Assembly (NCBI RefSeq): GCF_029873475.1 | Contig: NZ_CP123499.1 | Span: 1,488,001-1,552,000, forward strand | Source of the DNA: Arsenophonus sp. aPb | GTDB taxonomy: Bacteria > Pseudomonadota > Gammaproteobacteria > Enterobacterales > Enterobacteriaceae | Direction: 5' to 3' | Length of the DNA: 64,000 nucleotides | Shown here: one piece after another, positions 35,695 through 44,928 of the stretch | Numbering within the stretch: position 1 is the first letter of the stretch | Layout of the letters: each line of letters opens with the position of its first letter | Made by a program: the position numbers and the translations under genes | The notes under the pieces: generated by a model | Seen by the model: the letters and a program-made list of their open reading frames with translations, nothing else | The model's database searches: none | What the model was told of the DNA's origin: nothing

Positions 35695-37607
35695 GTGTTA
35701 GACGATTTTTCTATTAAAGGCCCACTGTTTGATGCCATTCCTGGGTTTCGACCACGAGATGCGCAAATTGAAATGGCTCGCGCCATTACAACGGCAATTC
35801 AATCTCAACAGACGCTTGTGGTTGAAGCGGGTACAGGAACGGGTAAAACTTATGCCTATTTAGTACCGGCCTTACGTTCTAATAAAAAAGTCGTGATCTC
35901 AACTGGCTCAAAAACTTTGCAGGATCAACTTTATTATCGTGATTTACCGATTATTAAAGCCGCCTTGGACTATTCAGGCCATGTCGCTTTATTAAAAGGG
36001 CGTGCTAATTATTTGTGTTTGGAGCGGCTTGAACAGCAATCATTAGCGGGAGAACAACTTATTGCTGAAATGATTGCAGAGATTGTTCGCCTACGTAGTT
36101 GGGCAATAGAAACGGAGGATGGTGATATCAGTCATTGTCATCAGGTTGCAGAGGACAGCGCTGTTTGGCCATTAGTAACCAGCACTAATGATAATTGCAT
36201 TGGTAGCCATTGCCCTATTATCAGCGTTGTTTTGTGCTTAAGGCACGTAAAAAAGCGTTAGAAGCTGATGTGGTGGTGGTTAATCACCATCTATTTATGG
36301 CGGATAAGGTCGTAAAAGATACTGGATTTGGCGAGTTAATTCCGTCGGCGGAGGTAATTATTTTTGATGAAGCGCATCAGATCCCTGATATTGCCAGTCA
36401 ATATTTTGGCCAACAGCTTAGTAGCCGCCAATTATTTGAACTTGCTCGTGATATTATCCTCGTTTACCGAACCGAAATTCGTGATCAGATACAATTACAA
36501 AAGTGCGCTGATAGTATTAACCAGGCTACTTTAGATTTTCGATTAACATTAGGTGAAAATGGATTTAGGGGTGATTTACAACAATTACTTAATCAACAGT
36601 CGGCTAGTAGTGTGTTGCAGCGTCTTGAGGATGCGCTGGAATTTAGCTACGAGGTGATAAAACTATCGCTGGGTCGTTCTGTCACGTTAGATGCTATTTT
36701 TGATCGAACCACAACTTATCGTAATCGTTTAAATCGGTTAAAAGAGACAACTATCCCCGGTTTTAGTTATTGGTTTGAAAGTTTTGGTCGCCATTTTTTA
36801 TTAGCATTAACACCCTTAACGGTGGCGGATAAATTTCATAATATGATAACGACGGAAAAAGGGAGTTGGATCTTTACTTCTGCTACGCTAGCAGTCAGTA
36901 ATAAACTAAGTTATTTTAGCCAACGTTTAGGATTAGAAAAAGCCAATAGTTTAATCTTACCGAGTCCATTTGACTATCAACGCCAAACATTACTTTGTGT
37001 GCCGCGTTATTTGCCAGATATTAATCAAGCTGACTTTGCTGAGCAATTAGTTGTTATGCTAAAACCAGTTATTGAGCATAATCAAGGACGTTGTTTCTTT
37101 TTATGTACGTCACTTCACATGATGCGTGAATTAACAGCCATGTTTCGCGAATGTTTGAACTTACCTGTTTTGATGCAGGGAGAAACCAGTAAAGCACGAC
37201 TGTTGTCCCAATTTACCGCAGCAGGTAATGCATTGTTGATAGCAACCAACAGTTTTTGGCAAGGGGTTGATGTTAAGGGTGATGCTCTCTCTTGTGTCAT
37301 TATTGATAGATTGCCTTTCACGTCGCCAGATGAGCCATTATTGCGTGCGCGTATGCAAGATTGCCAACTACATGGCGGCAATGCGTTTTATGATGTTCAA
37401 TTACCTGATGCGGTGCTTAATTTAAAGCAAGGGATTGGCCGACTGGTTCGTGATGTCAATGATTCTGGAGTGATTATTATTTGTGATAAAAGATTAGTTT
37501 CGCGACCTTACGGTGAAGTTTTTTTGAATAGTTTACCATCATCGCCTAGAACGCGTAGTTTGCAAGCGGTAATTAACTTTTTAGCAAAAGCGCCATCAAC
37601 GAATTAA
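35695..37607 (+). pseudogene. yoaA: YoaA DinG/XPD-like helicase, single-base frameshift
   Basis: YoaA is a superfamily 2 iron-sulfur helicase that works with the polymerase III chi subunit in DNA repair. Here the first 180 codons from GTG 35695 are normal, with Walker A GTGTGKT. The text NDNCIGSHCP then leaves frame at about 36213-36217 and ends at 36261. The rest, YYQRCFVLKARKKALEADVVVVNHH to the C-terminus, continues one base over to 37607, with DEAH and the motif VI region (QGIGRLVRD) intact. One added base in the CCC run restores 637 codons (E. coli 636). The break lies within the four-cysteine cluster. It is either a recent inactivation or a sequencing error. Confidence 0.85.
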
Positions 37608-37717
37608 TTAAATAGTGCCATTAGCATATAGCTTTTTTCTTGCTAAAACCATTTTATTCAACAAAATATGTTAGTATTAGCAATTATTTAGTCATGAAAA
37701 TAGCCAGGATCTAAAGT

Positions 37718-38413
37718 ATGGCAACCCATATATTAGCGATTGATACGGCCACTGAAGCGTGTTCAGTCGCACTGTGGCACGATGGTGAAATTTTTACTCA
37801 ATTTGCCGTTTCACCGCGGGAACACACCAGAAAAATATTGCCAATGGTAGAACAGTGTCTTATTGATGCACAATTGGAATTACAACATATCGATGTTTTA
37901 GCTTTTGGCCGTGGTCCAGGTAGTTTTACCGGTGTTCGGATTGCTGTAGGTATTGCTCAGGGTTTGGCCTTTGGGGCTGATTTGCCTATGGTAGGTATTT
38001 CTTCTTTATTAACTATGGCGCAAGGCGCTTATCGTCAATCAGGGGCAAAAAAAGTATTGGTAGCGATAGATGCAAGAATGGGAGAAATTTATTCTGCTTG
38101 CTATGAACTTAAACCAGATGGTGATTGGCAAGGCGAAGAGACGGAGGCGGTACTGAAACCAGAACAGTTTTTAGCCAAAATAAATAGCTTAAGTGGGCAG
38201 TGGGCTATTGCCGGGACAGGTTGGTCAGCCTATCCTATATTAAGAATGACAAATTTAAATTTATTGGACAGTGGTATTTGTTTACCTGATGCGCAAGATA
38301 TGTTGCTTTTAGCCTTACAAGCGTGGCAAAAAGGTAAAACAGTTCAGGTTGAAGAAGCCCAGCCGGTTTATTTACGTAATGAAGTTAGTTGGAAAAAGTT
38401 ACCCGGTCGTTGA
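37718..38413 (+). CDS. tsaB: tRNA t6A biosynthesis protein TsaB
   Basis: TsaB partners TsaD, TsaC and TsaE to install threonylcarbamoyl-adenosine at position 37 of ANN-decoding tRNAs. The 231 residues equal E. coli TsaB (YeaZ). The ASKHA-fold segments ILAIDTATEACSVALW and FGRGPGSFTGVRIAVGIAQG are clear. It lies directly after yoaA and before a Slp-type lipoprotein, the E. coli order. Confidence 0.95.
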   Translation: MATHILAIDTATEACSVALWHDGEIFTQFAVSPREHTRKILPMVEQCLIDAQLELQHIDVLAFGRGPGSFTGVRIAVGIAQGLAFGADLPMVGISSLLTMAQGAYRQSGAKKVLVAIDARMGEIYSACYELKPDGDWQGEETEAVLKPEQFLAKINSLSGQWAIAGTGWSAYPILRMTNLNLLDSGICLPDAQDMLLLALQAWQKGKTVQVEEAQPVYLRNEVSWKKLPGR

Positions 38414-38453
38414 TACTTGTTTTAAATTATTATGCCGTTTTTAGAGGTGGTTT

Positions 38454-39056
38454 ATGAAAATAAAGTTAAACTACCAGGTTGCCATAAAGGCTTCTCTGTT
38501 GGCTGGTGTTGTTTTATTAACTGGGTGTGTTTCTATTCCTGCTTCAATTAAAGGAACCACGCAAACACCGGTTGAAAATTTATCAGCAGTGCGCGAGGCT
38601 CCTGAGCTTTATATTGGTCAAGAAGGGCGCTTTGGCGGTAAGGTGATCTCTGTTTTAAACAGTAATAACCAAACTCGGCTTGAAATTGCAGTGATGCCTT
38701 TAAGTAAATATGACGCTGCACCAAGATTAAATACACCGTCAGTAGGACGTATATATGCCTATATCGGCCGTTTTTTAGAGCCCTCTGATTTTAATGGGCG
38801 CTATATTACCGTCGTTGGGACAATTACTGGTATTGAATTAGGAAAAATTGATTTAGTTTCCTATCAGTATGTCAAAATTGCAGTATCAGGTTTTCAACGC
38901 TGGAATCAAATGCAATCTGTTGTATTACCACCTTCAGGATGGGGATATGGATCGCCATGGTATCCAAATTATCCTAATTCGCCTTATTATTGGAATTGGG
39001 GGCCTTGGGGTTATCCTGTTGGTGAGGCTGAAATACGCACTTATCTAACCGAATAA
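38454..39056 (+). CDS. yeaY: Slp-family outer-membrane lipoprotein YeaY
   Basis: This 200-residue lipoprotein has a signal sequence ending in the lipobox LLTGC (lipidated cysteine at about residue 25). Slp-family segments follow (LYIGQEGRFGGKVISV, GRYITVVGTITGIELGKID). The C-terminal 40 residues are rich in Pro, Trp, Tyr and Gly. E. coli Slp is induced by starvation and YeaY is its paralogue next to tsaB and fadD, as here. The molecular role is unknown. AGAGG precedes the ATG. Confidence 0.88.
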   Translation: MKIKLNYQVAIKASLLAGVVLLTGCVSIPASIKGTTQTPVENLSAVREAPELYIGQEGRFGGKVISVLNSNNQTRLEIAVMPLSKYDAAPRLNTPSVGRIYAYIGRFLEPSDFNGRYITVVGTITGIELGKIDLVSYQYVKIAVSGFQRWNQMQSVVLPPSGWGYGSPWYPNYPNSPYYWNWGPWGYPVGEAEIRTYLTE

Positions 39057-39074
39057 TTGTTATTTTTATTAATT

Positions 39075-39110
39075 AGCCAGGGTAAATGTATCAAAATATT
39101 TACCCTGGCT
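39075..39110 (+). terminator. Strong terminator after yeaY
   Basis: AGCCAGGGTAAAT and ATTTACCCTGGCT form a perfect 13-bp stem with a 10-base loop, followed by AGTTTTATG, 18 bp after the yeaY stop. Confidence 0.85.
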
Positions 39111-39447
39111 AGTTTTATGTTGAGCAAAATTTTGCCGTGCTATTCAGAGCGGTTGTGCACTAAAATGGTAAAAGGCTTTAGGTTTTTTCGTGAAAAAGCC
39201 AAGTAGTGTATAATTGATATTATATATAATTATTTTGCTAACCTTTATAATTAACTGAAAAATAATCAAAACATAGCAACTGATAAGTTAGCTTAGCTTA
39301 AACTTATTCGAGATTTGAAATTAAATAGTGATACATATCTCAGCATTAATACAGAACGGTTCTCAAACTAGTATGCTGAGTTAGTATTTTGTTAACAAAT
39401 TAATTTTTGTCGGTTACTTCACTTAGTTTCAAATCAGGAGTATTACA
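39111..39447. promoter_or_regulatory. fadD upstream region
   Basis: About 340 bp between the yeaY terminator and fadD. It should contain the fadD promoter. A canonical FadR site (AACTGGTC-N-GACCAGTT) was not seen. No ORF is present. Confidence 0.4.
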
Positions 39448-41163
39448 GTGGAAAAAATCTGGCTAAAAAATTATCCATCAGATGTACCGGCAGAAATTGC
39501 ACCGGTATCTGAAACATCATTAGCAGACTTATTAGAAAATATGGTTACTCAATATGCTGATCGCCCAGCTTTTATTAATATGGGCGAAATAATGACCTAT
39601 CGTAAGCTGGAAGAACGTAGTCGAGCGTTTGCGGCTTATTTACAAAATGGTTTAGGTCTACAAAAAGGCGATCGTATTGCACTTATGTTGCCTAATTTAT
39701 TACAGTATCCGGTCGCACTTTTTGGTATTTTACGTGCAGGTATGGTCGTCGTTAATGTTAATCCGCTTTATACGCCAAGAGAATTAGAACATCAACTCAA
39801 TGATAGTGAGGCCATTGCAATTGTCATCGTATCAAATTTTGCTCATACATTAGAAAAAGTGGTTTTTAATACAAAAGTTAAACATGTCATTCTGACACGT
39901 TTAGGCGATCAACTTTCTCGGCCAAAGGCAACTATTATTGATTTTGTTGTTAAATATATAAAACGCTTGGTACCTAAATATTATTTGCCACAAGCGATCT
40001 CTTTTCGCCGTGTGATGCAATTGGGATATCGTATGCAATATGTCAAACCTGAAATTTCTGGCGAAGATTTGGCTTTTCTCCAGTATACCGGCGGAACTAC
40101 TGGTGCAGCGAAAGGGGCGATGCTTACCCATTATAATATGTTGGCGAATGTTGAGCAGGGCAGAGCAACTTACCTGCCAGCTATGCAGTTAGGTAAAGAA
40201 ATTATTGTGACGGCGTTGCCGCTGTATCATATTTTTGCCTTAACCGTAAATTGTTTATTATTTGTTAAGATTGGTGGTACAAATTTACTAATCACTAATC
40301 CGCGGGATATTGCAGCAACGGTCAAAGAACTTGCTCGTTATCCTTTTACTGGCATTACAGGGGTTAATACATTATTTAATGCCTGGTTACGTAATGAAGA
40401 ATTTAGAAAGCTAAATTTTTCACATTTGCATGTTTCTATCGGTGGAGGAATGCCGGTACAAAAGGCGGTGGCAGAAGAGTGGCAACAAATAACGGGCAAG
40501 TGTTTACTGGAGGGCTATGGCTTAACTGAGTGCTCGCCATTAGTAACAGTTAATCCATACAATTTAGATCGATATAATGGTAGTATTGGTTTTCCTATGC
40601 CTTCAACTGATGTTAAGTTTGTTGATAACAATGGTAATGAAGTTCCAATTGGCCAGCCTGGTGAGATGTTGGTGCGTGGTCCTCAAGTCATGAAGGGTTA
40701 CTGGCGCTCTCCTAATATGACTGACGAAGTGCTGCAGGATGGTTGGTTAGCAACCGGTGATATTGCAACAATCGATGGAAAAGGATTTATCAAAATTGTT
40801 GATCGCAAAAAGGATATGATCTTGGTTTCTGGTTTTAATGTTTATCCAAGTGAAATTGAAGAAGTTATCTCTAATCATCCCAAAGTCATTGAAAATGCAG
40901 CAATTGGCGTGATAGATGAAAATACCGGTGAAGCAGTAAAAGTCTTTGTGGTATCAAGTGATCCGAATTTGACTGCCGATGATTTAAAAATATTTTGTCG
41001 TCAATATTTGACCGCCTATAAGGTACCTAAATTTTTTGAATTTCGTAGTACTGAATTACCCAAATCAAATGTAGGTAAAATATTACGGCGACAATTAAGA
41101 GAAGAAGAGCAGAAAAAATATCAAAATTCCTCAGAAAATCATCAAGTAACACAGACATTATAA
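39448..41163 (+). CDS. fadD: Long-chain acyl-CoA synthetase FadD
   Basis: FadD activates long-chain fatty acids to acyl-CoA during uptake. This 571-residue protein starts with GTG (AGGAG upstream; MEKIWLKNYPSDVPAEI aligns with E. coli). The AMP-binding P-loop YTGGTTGAAKG is at 213-223. The FACS segment (GWLATGDIATID, VDRKKDMILVSGFNVYP) and the end LPKSNVGKILRRQLRE are intact. A C-terminal tail of about ten residues goes beyond the E. coli protein. Confidence 0.96.
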   Translation: MEKIWLKNYPSDVPAEIAPVSETSLADLLENMVTQYADRPAFINMGEIMTYRKLEERSRAFAAYLQNGLGLQKGDRIALMLPNLLQYPVALFGILRAGMVVVNVNPLYTPRELEHQLNDSEAIAIVIVSNFAHTLEKVVFNTKVKHVILTRLGDQLSRPKATIIDFVVKYIKRLVPKYYLPQAISFRRVMQLGYRMQYVKPEISGEDLAFLQYTGGTTGAAKGAMLTHYNMLANVEQGRATYLPAMQLGKEIIVTALPLYHIFALTVNCLLFVKIGGTNLLITNPRDIAATVKELARYPFTGITGVNTLFNAWLRNEEFRKLNFSHLHVSIGGGMPVQKAVAEEWQQITGKCLLEGYGLTECSPLVTVNPYNLDRYNGSIGFPMPSTDVKFVDNNGNEVPIGQPGEMLVRGPQVMKGYWRSPNMTDEVLQDGWLATGDIATIDGKGFIKIVDRKKDMILVSGFNVYPSEIEEVISNHPKVIENAAIGVIDENTGEAVKVFVVSSDPNLTADDLKIFCRQYLTAYKVPKFFEFRSTELPKSNVGKILRRQLREEEQKKYQNSSENHQVTQTL

Positions 41164-41185
41164 AGTTAATTTAGCTAATTAGAAA

Positions 41186-41224
41186 AACAACATCGGTTGC
41201 GTGATGAGCTAAACCGATGTTGTT
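41186..41224 (+). terminator. Stem-loop between fadD and rnd
   Basis: AACAACATCGGTT and AACCGATGTTGTT form a perfect 13-bp stem with a 13-base loop. The descending arm contains the ATG at 41217 that opens the longest rnd frame, so that ATG would be hidden in the structure. No U tract follows; an attenuating role for rnd is possible. Confidence 0.6.
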
Positions 41225-41252
41225 AAAAATAAATCATAAAGAGAAAGACGTT

Positions 41253-42377
41253 TTGAATTATCAGTTGATTACGACAGATGACCAACTTAAGGAAGTTTGT
41301 CAAGCAGCATCTAAAGCTAACAAAATAGCATTAGATACAGAATTTGTGCGGGTAAAAACTTATTATCCACAGCTTGGTCTCATTCAGTTATATGATGGTG
41401 AGCAACTTTCATTAATTGATCCTATTGCCATTACTAATATGGAGCCGTTTAAAAATTTATTAACAGATGGCAAAGTTACTAAAATCTTACATGCCGGTAG
41501 TGAGGACATAGAAGTATTTTTTCATTATTTGGCTTGTGTGCCACAACCGATGTTAGATACCCAGATCATGGCGGCATTTGTTGGCCATCCAATTTCAAGC
41601 GGTTTTGCTAACTTAGTGAATGAATATTTAACTATTGCATTAGATAAGAGTGAATCACGTACGGACTGGCTTGTTCGGCCGTTGAGTGATAAACAGTGTC
41701 AATATGCGGCCGCTGATGTGTTTTTTTTATTACCTTTAGCCGAAAAACTACAACAGCTTATTGATAAATTAGGCTATCTACCGGCTGTAACTGATGAATG
41801 CCAGCGTATTTTATTGCGTCGGCAAGAGATATTAACCCCGGCAGAAGCATATAAAAGTGTCAAAAATAGTTGGCAACTGCGGGCTCAACAGCTGGCTTGT
41901 CTTAAACAATTAGCCGCCTGGCGTCTTAACCAGGCTCGTCGACGTGATCTGGCGATCAATTTTGTTGTTAGAGAAGAACATCTGTGGAAAATAGCGCGTT
42001 ACTTACCTAACTCTTTAGCGGAACTACAGACAATAGGGCTAACTGGACAAGAGATCCGATGTCATGGTCAGGATTTATTGCAAATCGTTACCAAGTGTCA
42101 GGCCCTTGAAGAAAAAGCGTGCCCACAGCCACTTTATCATCTTATTGATCACCCTAAATATCGAGAAGCTTTTAAGGCAGTAAAAACATTAACCAAACAA
42201 ATTGGTGAGCAACAAAAATTGAATACTGAGTTATTAGCCTCGCGACGTCAAATTAATCAGTTATTGGCAGTTCATTGGGGATTAAAAAAGAGCCATAATA
42301 CACCAGATCTGCTTGCTGGATGGCGTGGTCAACTATTAACTGATCATTTGAAACAATTATTAGCATTATATTGTTAG
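41253..42377 (+). CDS. rnd: Ribonuclease D with TTG start
   Basis: RNase D is a 3'-5' exonuclease acting in tRNA maturation. From TTG 41253 the protein has 374 residues (E. coli 375), beginning with the homologous NYQLITTDDQL. E. coli rnd is also known to start with UUG. The DEDD motifs are visible: ALDTEFVR, HAGSEDIEVF and the later YAAADVFFLLPL. HRDC domains fill the C-terminal half. AGAGAAAG lies upstream. The ATG at 41217 adds twelve non-homologous residues and lies in a hairpin arm. Confidence 0.92.
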   Translation: MNYQLITTDDQLKEVCQAASKANKIALDTEFVRVKTYYPQLGLIQLYDGEQLSLIDPIAITNMEPFKNLLTDGKVTKILHAGSEDIEVFFHYLACVPQPMLDTQIMAAFVGHPISSGFANLVNEYLTIALDKSESRTDWLVRPLSDKQCQYAAADVFFLLPLAEKLQQLIDKLGYLPAVTDECQRILLRRQEILTPAEAYKSVKNSWQLRAQQLACLKQLAAWRLNQARRRDLAINFVVREEHLWKIARYLPNSLAELQTIGLTGQEIRCHGQDLLQIVTKCQALEEKACPQPLYHLIDHPKYREAFKAVKTLTKQIGEQQKLNTELLASRRQINQLLAVHWGLKKSHNTPDLLAGWRGQLLTDHLKQLLALYC

Positions 42378-42392
42378 CGTGTAAATATACAT

Positions 42393-42422
42393 TTACGGAC
42401 AAATCAGTTACTTAGTCCGTAA
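42393..42422 (+). terminator. Terminator after rnd
   Basis: TTACGGAC and GTCCGTAA form a perfect 8-bp stem with a 14-base loop 16 bp after the rnd stop, followed by TAAATTTTG. Confidence 0.7.
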
Positions 42423-42592
42423 TAAATTTTGAATTAAATTTGTATAAGGTATCGTCTAATTAATTTAAACCGATATCTTGAAATATTAGAGATAAAATAT
42501 CTTTCCTTTCTGTATTTCTCTTTCTATTAATTAAAATAAATTTTTTATAAAAAATATTATTTTATCATAACTATCTTAATGAAGAGGATGCA

Positions 42593-43744
42593 ATGAAAAA
42601 AACATTAATATTTATAATAATGACGATAATGGTTTTTAATATTTATGCAGATGATATTTATCTTGTAAAAGAAAAAATACCAATTGAAGATAACAAATTA
42701 AAAAATAATAATAAATATAGAGATGAGGGAACATATATAATTATTGATAAAAATAATATAAAAAATTCTGCCGCGAGTATTACTAAATATAAAGATTATA
42801 GCAAATTAAATAACTTATTACCTGATTGTGCTAATAAATCAAAACCCGTTATTAATATTAATCCTGTTGATAATAAAGGGGTATCGCATATTTTTTTTAA
42901 CAAAATGGATATAGGTAAGGAAGGAATTTACTTCAATAATAATATTGAACATAGCGCTAAGTTAATTATTGCTGAAATTAATAGTAATAAAAAAACTAAG
43001 CTTTTTGGTGAGTTAGCCATTTTGGGCTCTAAAACTGCGCTTATTATTGCTAACCCAGAGGGAATTAATTGTAAGAGTTGTTCATTTTTCGGCACTGATC
43101 GTGTTACTTTGCTGGTAGGAAAAATTAATAGTGATCAATATCAAAAAATAGGTGATATTAAATTATTTCAATCAATGAATAAATCAATGCGTTTTTCGGG
43201 AAATATTAATTTTAAAAATATTAAGGATGTTGAGGTATTGGCTTATAATAATATAATAAATGCGAATACCCAGATTAAAGCAAACAGAATAACTTATCGA
43301 ACAGGTAGTATGCCATTTTTTATAGAATATGATCATATTAATAGTAAAAATGCGCATACAAATTTAGCTCATTTTAAACCTTGGTTGGTTCATGATTTTG
43401 GTTATTCAAAATTTCTAGTAAAAAAAGGTAGCCAAATAAGTGCCAATGAAATAAATATTTATGTAACAGGTGGCTCATTTAGAAATGAAGGTGAGATAGA
43501 TATTAATTCATTATTTTATTTTAATGTTTATAAAACAAGAGATATTAATGAAGTTATTAATCGAATAACAAAAGATTATCAATTTAATAATAAGGTAGTA
43601 AGTCAACATGAGATTTTAAGGCAAGCCAAGAAAAATTATGGCATCGTTAATAGAGGAAAAATAATGGCAGATGATTTTATTAATGGAAATTTTTTTACTA
43701 GCGAAATGATAAACGCAGGTAGTGGAACTATAATAATCAAGTAA
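42593..43744 (+). CDS. Stand-alone TPS-domain exoprotein, copy 3
   Basis: This 383-residue protein has a signal peptide (about 1-20, ending NIYA) and a divergent TPS/haemagglutination domain. The marker is ANPEGINCKSCSF, equivalent to NPNGI-C--C-F in copies 1 and 2. It has about 70 extra residues before the domain and insertions later. Like copy 1 it ends shortly after the TPS domain, with no long repeat region or toxin. GAGGATGCA precedes the ATG. It is flanked by hairpins and is inserted between rnd and minE, which are adjacent in E. coli. No TpsB is linked. Confidence 0.75.
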   Translation: MKKTLIFIIMTIMVFNIYADDIYLVKEKIPIEDNKLKNNNKYRDEGTYIIIDKNNIKNSAASITKYKDYSKLNNLLPDCANKSKPVININPVDNKGVSHIFFNKMDIGKEGIYFNNNIEHSAKLIIAEINSNKKTKLFGELAILGSKTALIIANPEGINCKSCSFFGTDRVTLLVGKINSDQYQKIGDIKLFQSMNKSMRFSGNINFKNIKDVEVLAYNNIINANTQIKANRITYRTGSMPFFIEYDHINSKNAHTNLAHFKPWLVHDFGYSKFLVKKGSQISANEINIYVTGGSFRNEGEIDINSLFYFNVYKTRDINEVINRITKDYQFNNKVVSQHEILRQAKKNYGIVNRGKIMADDFINGNFFTSEMINAGSGTIIIK

Positions 43745-43777
43745 AAAAGATATTTATTTTTAAATTATTATATTAGA

Positions 43778-43799
43778 TGCCCATCACTTTTGATGGGCA
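43778..43799. terminator. Shared terminator TPS copy 3 / minE
   Basis: TGCCCATC and GATGGGCA form a perfect 8-bp stem with a 6-base loop between the convergent TPS gene and the min operon. CTTTGG follows on the plus strand. Confidence 0.75.
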
Positions 43800-43823
43800 C
43801 TTTGGTGTTAAAAACTGGCTATT

Positions 43824-44090
43824 TTATTTTTTTTCGTCCATTTCCGGTAAAGTTACATTTAACTCTAAAACCGAGATATCATCATCTTTTTGTTCAAATT
43901 GTACCGTGAGCATTTCCGGATCAATTTGGACATATTTGCAGATTACCTTTAAAATATCACGTTTCATTGCGGGTAGGTAAGCCGGCCCACAGTCATTACG
44001 TCGGCGTTCGGCAACAATAATTTGTAGCCTTTCCTTGGCAATATTGGCCGTTGATTTTTTTTTCGATAGGAAAAAATCTAATAAGGCCAT
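43824..44090 (-). CDS. minE: Cell division topological factor MinE
   Basis: MinE drives pole-to-pole oscillation of MinCD by stimulating MinD ATPase. The 88 residues equal E. coli MinE. The membrane-targeting and MinD-contact region (MALLDFFLSKKKSTANIAKE, RLQIIVAERR) and the C-terminal topological specificity domain are intact. It starts 3 bp after minD within the minCDE operon. Confidence 0.97.
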   Translation of the reverse strand: MALLDFFLSKKKSTANIAKERLQIIVAERRRNDCGPAYLPAMKRDILKVICKYVQIDPEMLTVQFEQKDDDISVLELNVTLPEMDEKK

Positions 44091-44093
44091 GTT

Positions 44094-44906
44094 TTATCCT
44101 CCAAACAAGCGCTTTAAGAAGCCTTTTTTTTCTTCTTCAATAAAACGAATAGGGCGATTTTTACCTAAAATTCGGTCAACACAGTCACTGTATGCTTTGC
44201 CTGCATCGGATTTAGGATCAAGAATAACAGGTTCTCCTTGGTTAGAGGAACGTAAAACGGATTGATCTTCAGGGATCACACCAATAAGTGGGATACATAG
44301 AATTTCAAGTACGTCCTCCATACTCAGCATATCACCATGGGTGACCCGACCTGGATTATAACGGGTAAGCAAAAGTTGCTCCTTGATGGGTTCTTCGCCA
44401 CGTTCTGCACGGCGTGATTTAGAAGCGATAATACCAAGAATGCGATCTGAATCACGAACAGAAGAGACTTCAGGGTTGGTGGTAATAATTGCTTCGTCGG
44501 CGAAATAAAGTGCCATCAATGCACCACTTTCAATGCCTGCGGGGGAATCGCAGATAATGAATTCGAAATCTAATTTTTTCAGTCCATTTAGCACTTTTTC
44601 AACGCCTTCGCGTGTTAATGCATCTTTATCACGCGTTTGTGAAGCAGGAAGTATATGAAGATTTTCAGTCCTTTTATCCTTAATAAGTGCTTGATTGAGC
44701 GTGGCATCACCTTGGATCACGTTTACAAAATCATATACTACGCGGCGTTCGCATCCCATAATTAAATCGAGGTTACGCAGACCAATATCAAAATCGATCA
44801 CAACGGTTTTTTTCCCTCTCTGGGCCAGGCCGGTAGCAATGGCTGCGCTGGATGTGGTTTTACCTACGCCACCTTTACCCGAGGTTACAACAATAATGCG
44901 TGCCAT
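44094..44906 (-). CDS. minD: Septum site-determining ATPase MinD
   Basis: MinD is a ParA-family ATPase that recruits MinC to the membrane. From ATG 44906 it has 270 residues as in E. coli. The deviant Walker A KGGVGKTT lies at 11-18, and the switch segments are intact. The C-terminal amphipathic helix ends KGFLKRLFGG. AGGAATG precedes the start. The longer upstream frame is not homologous. Confidence 0.97.
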   Translation of the reverse strand: MARIIVVTSGKGGVGKTTSSAAIATGLAQRGKKTVVIDFDIGLRNLDLIMGCERRVVYDFVNVIQGDATLNQALIKDKRTENLHILPASQTRDKDALTREGVEKVLNGLKKLDFEFIICDSPAGIESGALMALYFADEAIITTNPEVSSVRDSDRILGIIASKSRRAERGEEPIKEQLLLTRYNPGRVTHGDMLSMEDVLEILCIPLIGVIPEDQSVLRSSNQGEPVILDPKSDAGKAYSDCVDRILGKNRPIRFIEEEKKGFLKRLFGG

Positions 44907-44928
44907 GGAGTCATTCCTGTAATAAGGT

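Noticed and set aside
36210..37607. Second yoaA frame as a separate 465-residue helicase gene
   Set aside because: It lacks Walker A and a ribosome site, and it continues the YoaA sequence exactly at the break, so it is the distal part of one frameshifted gene.
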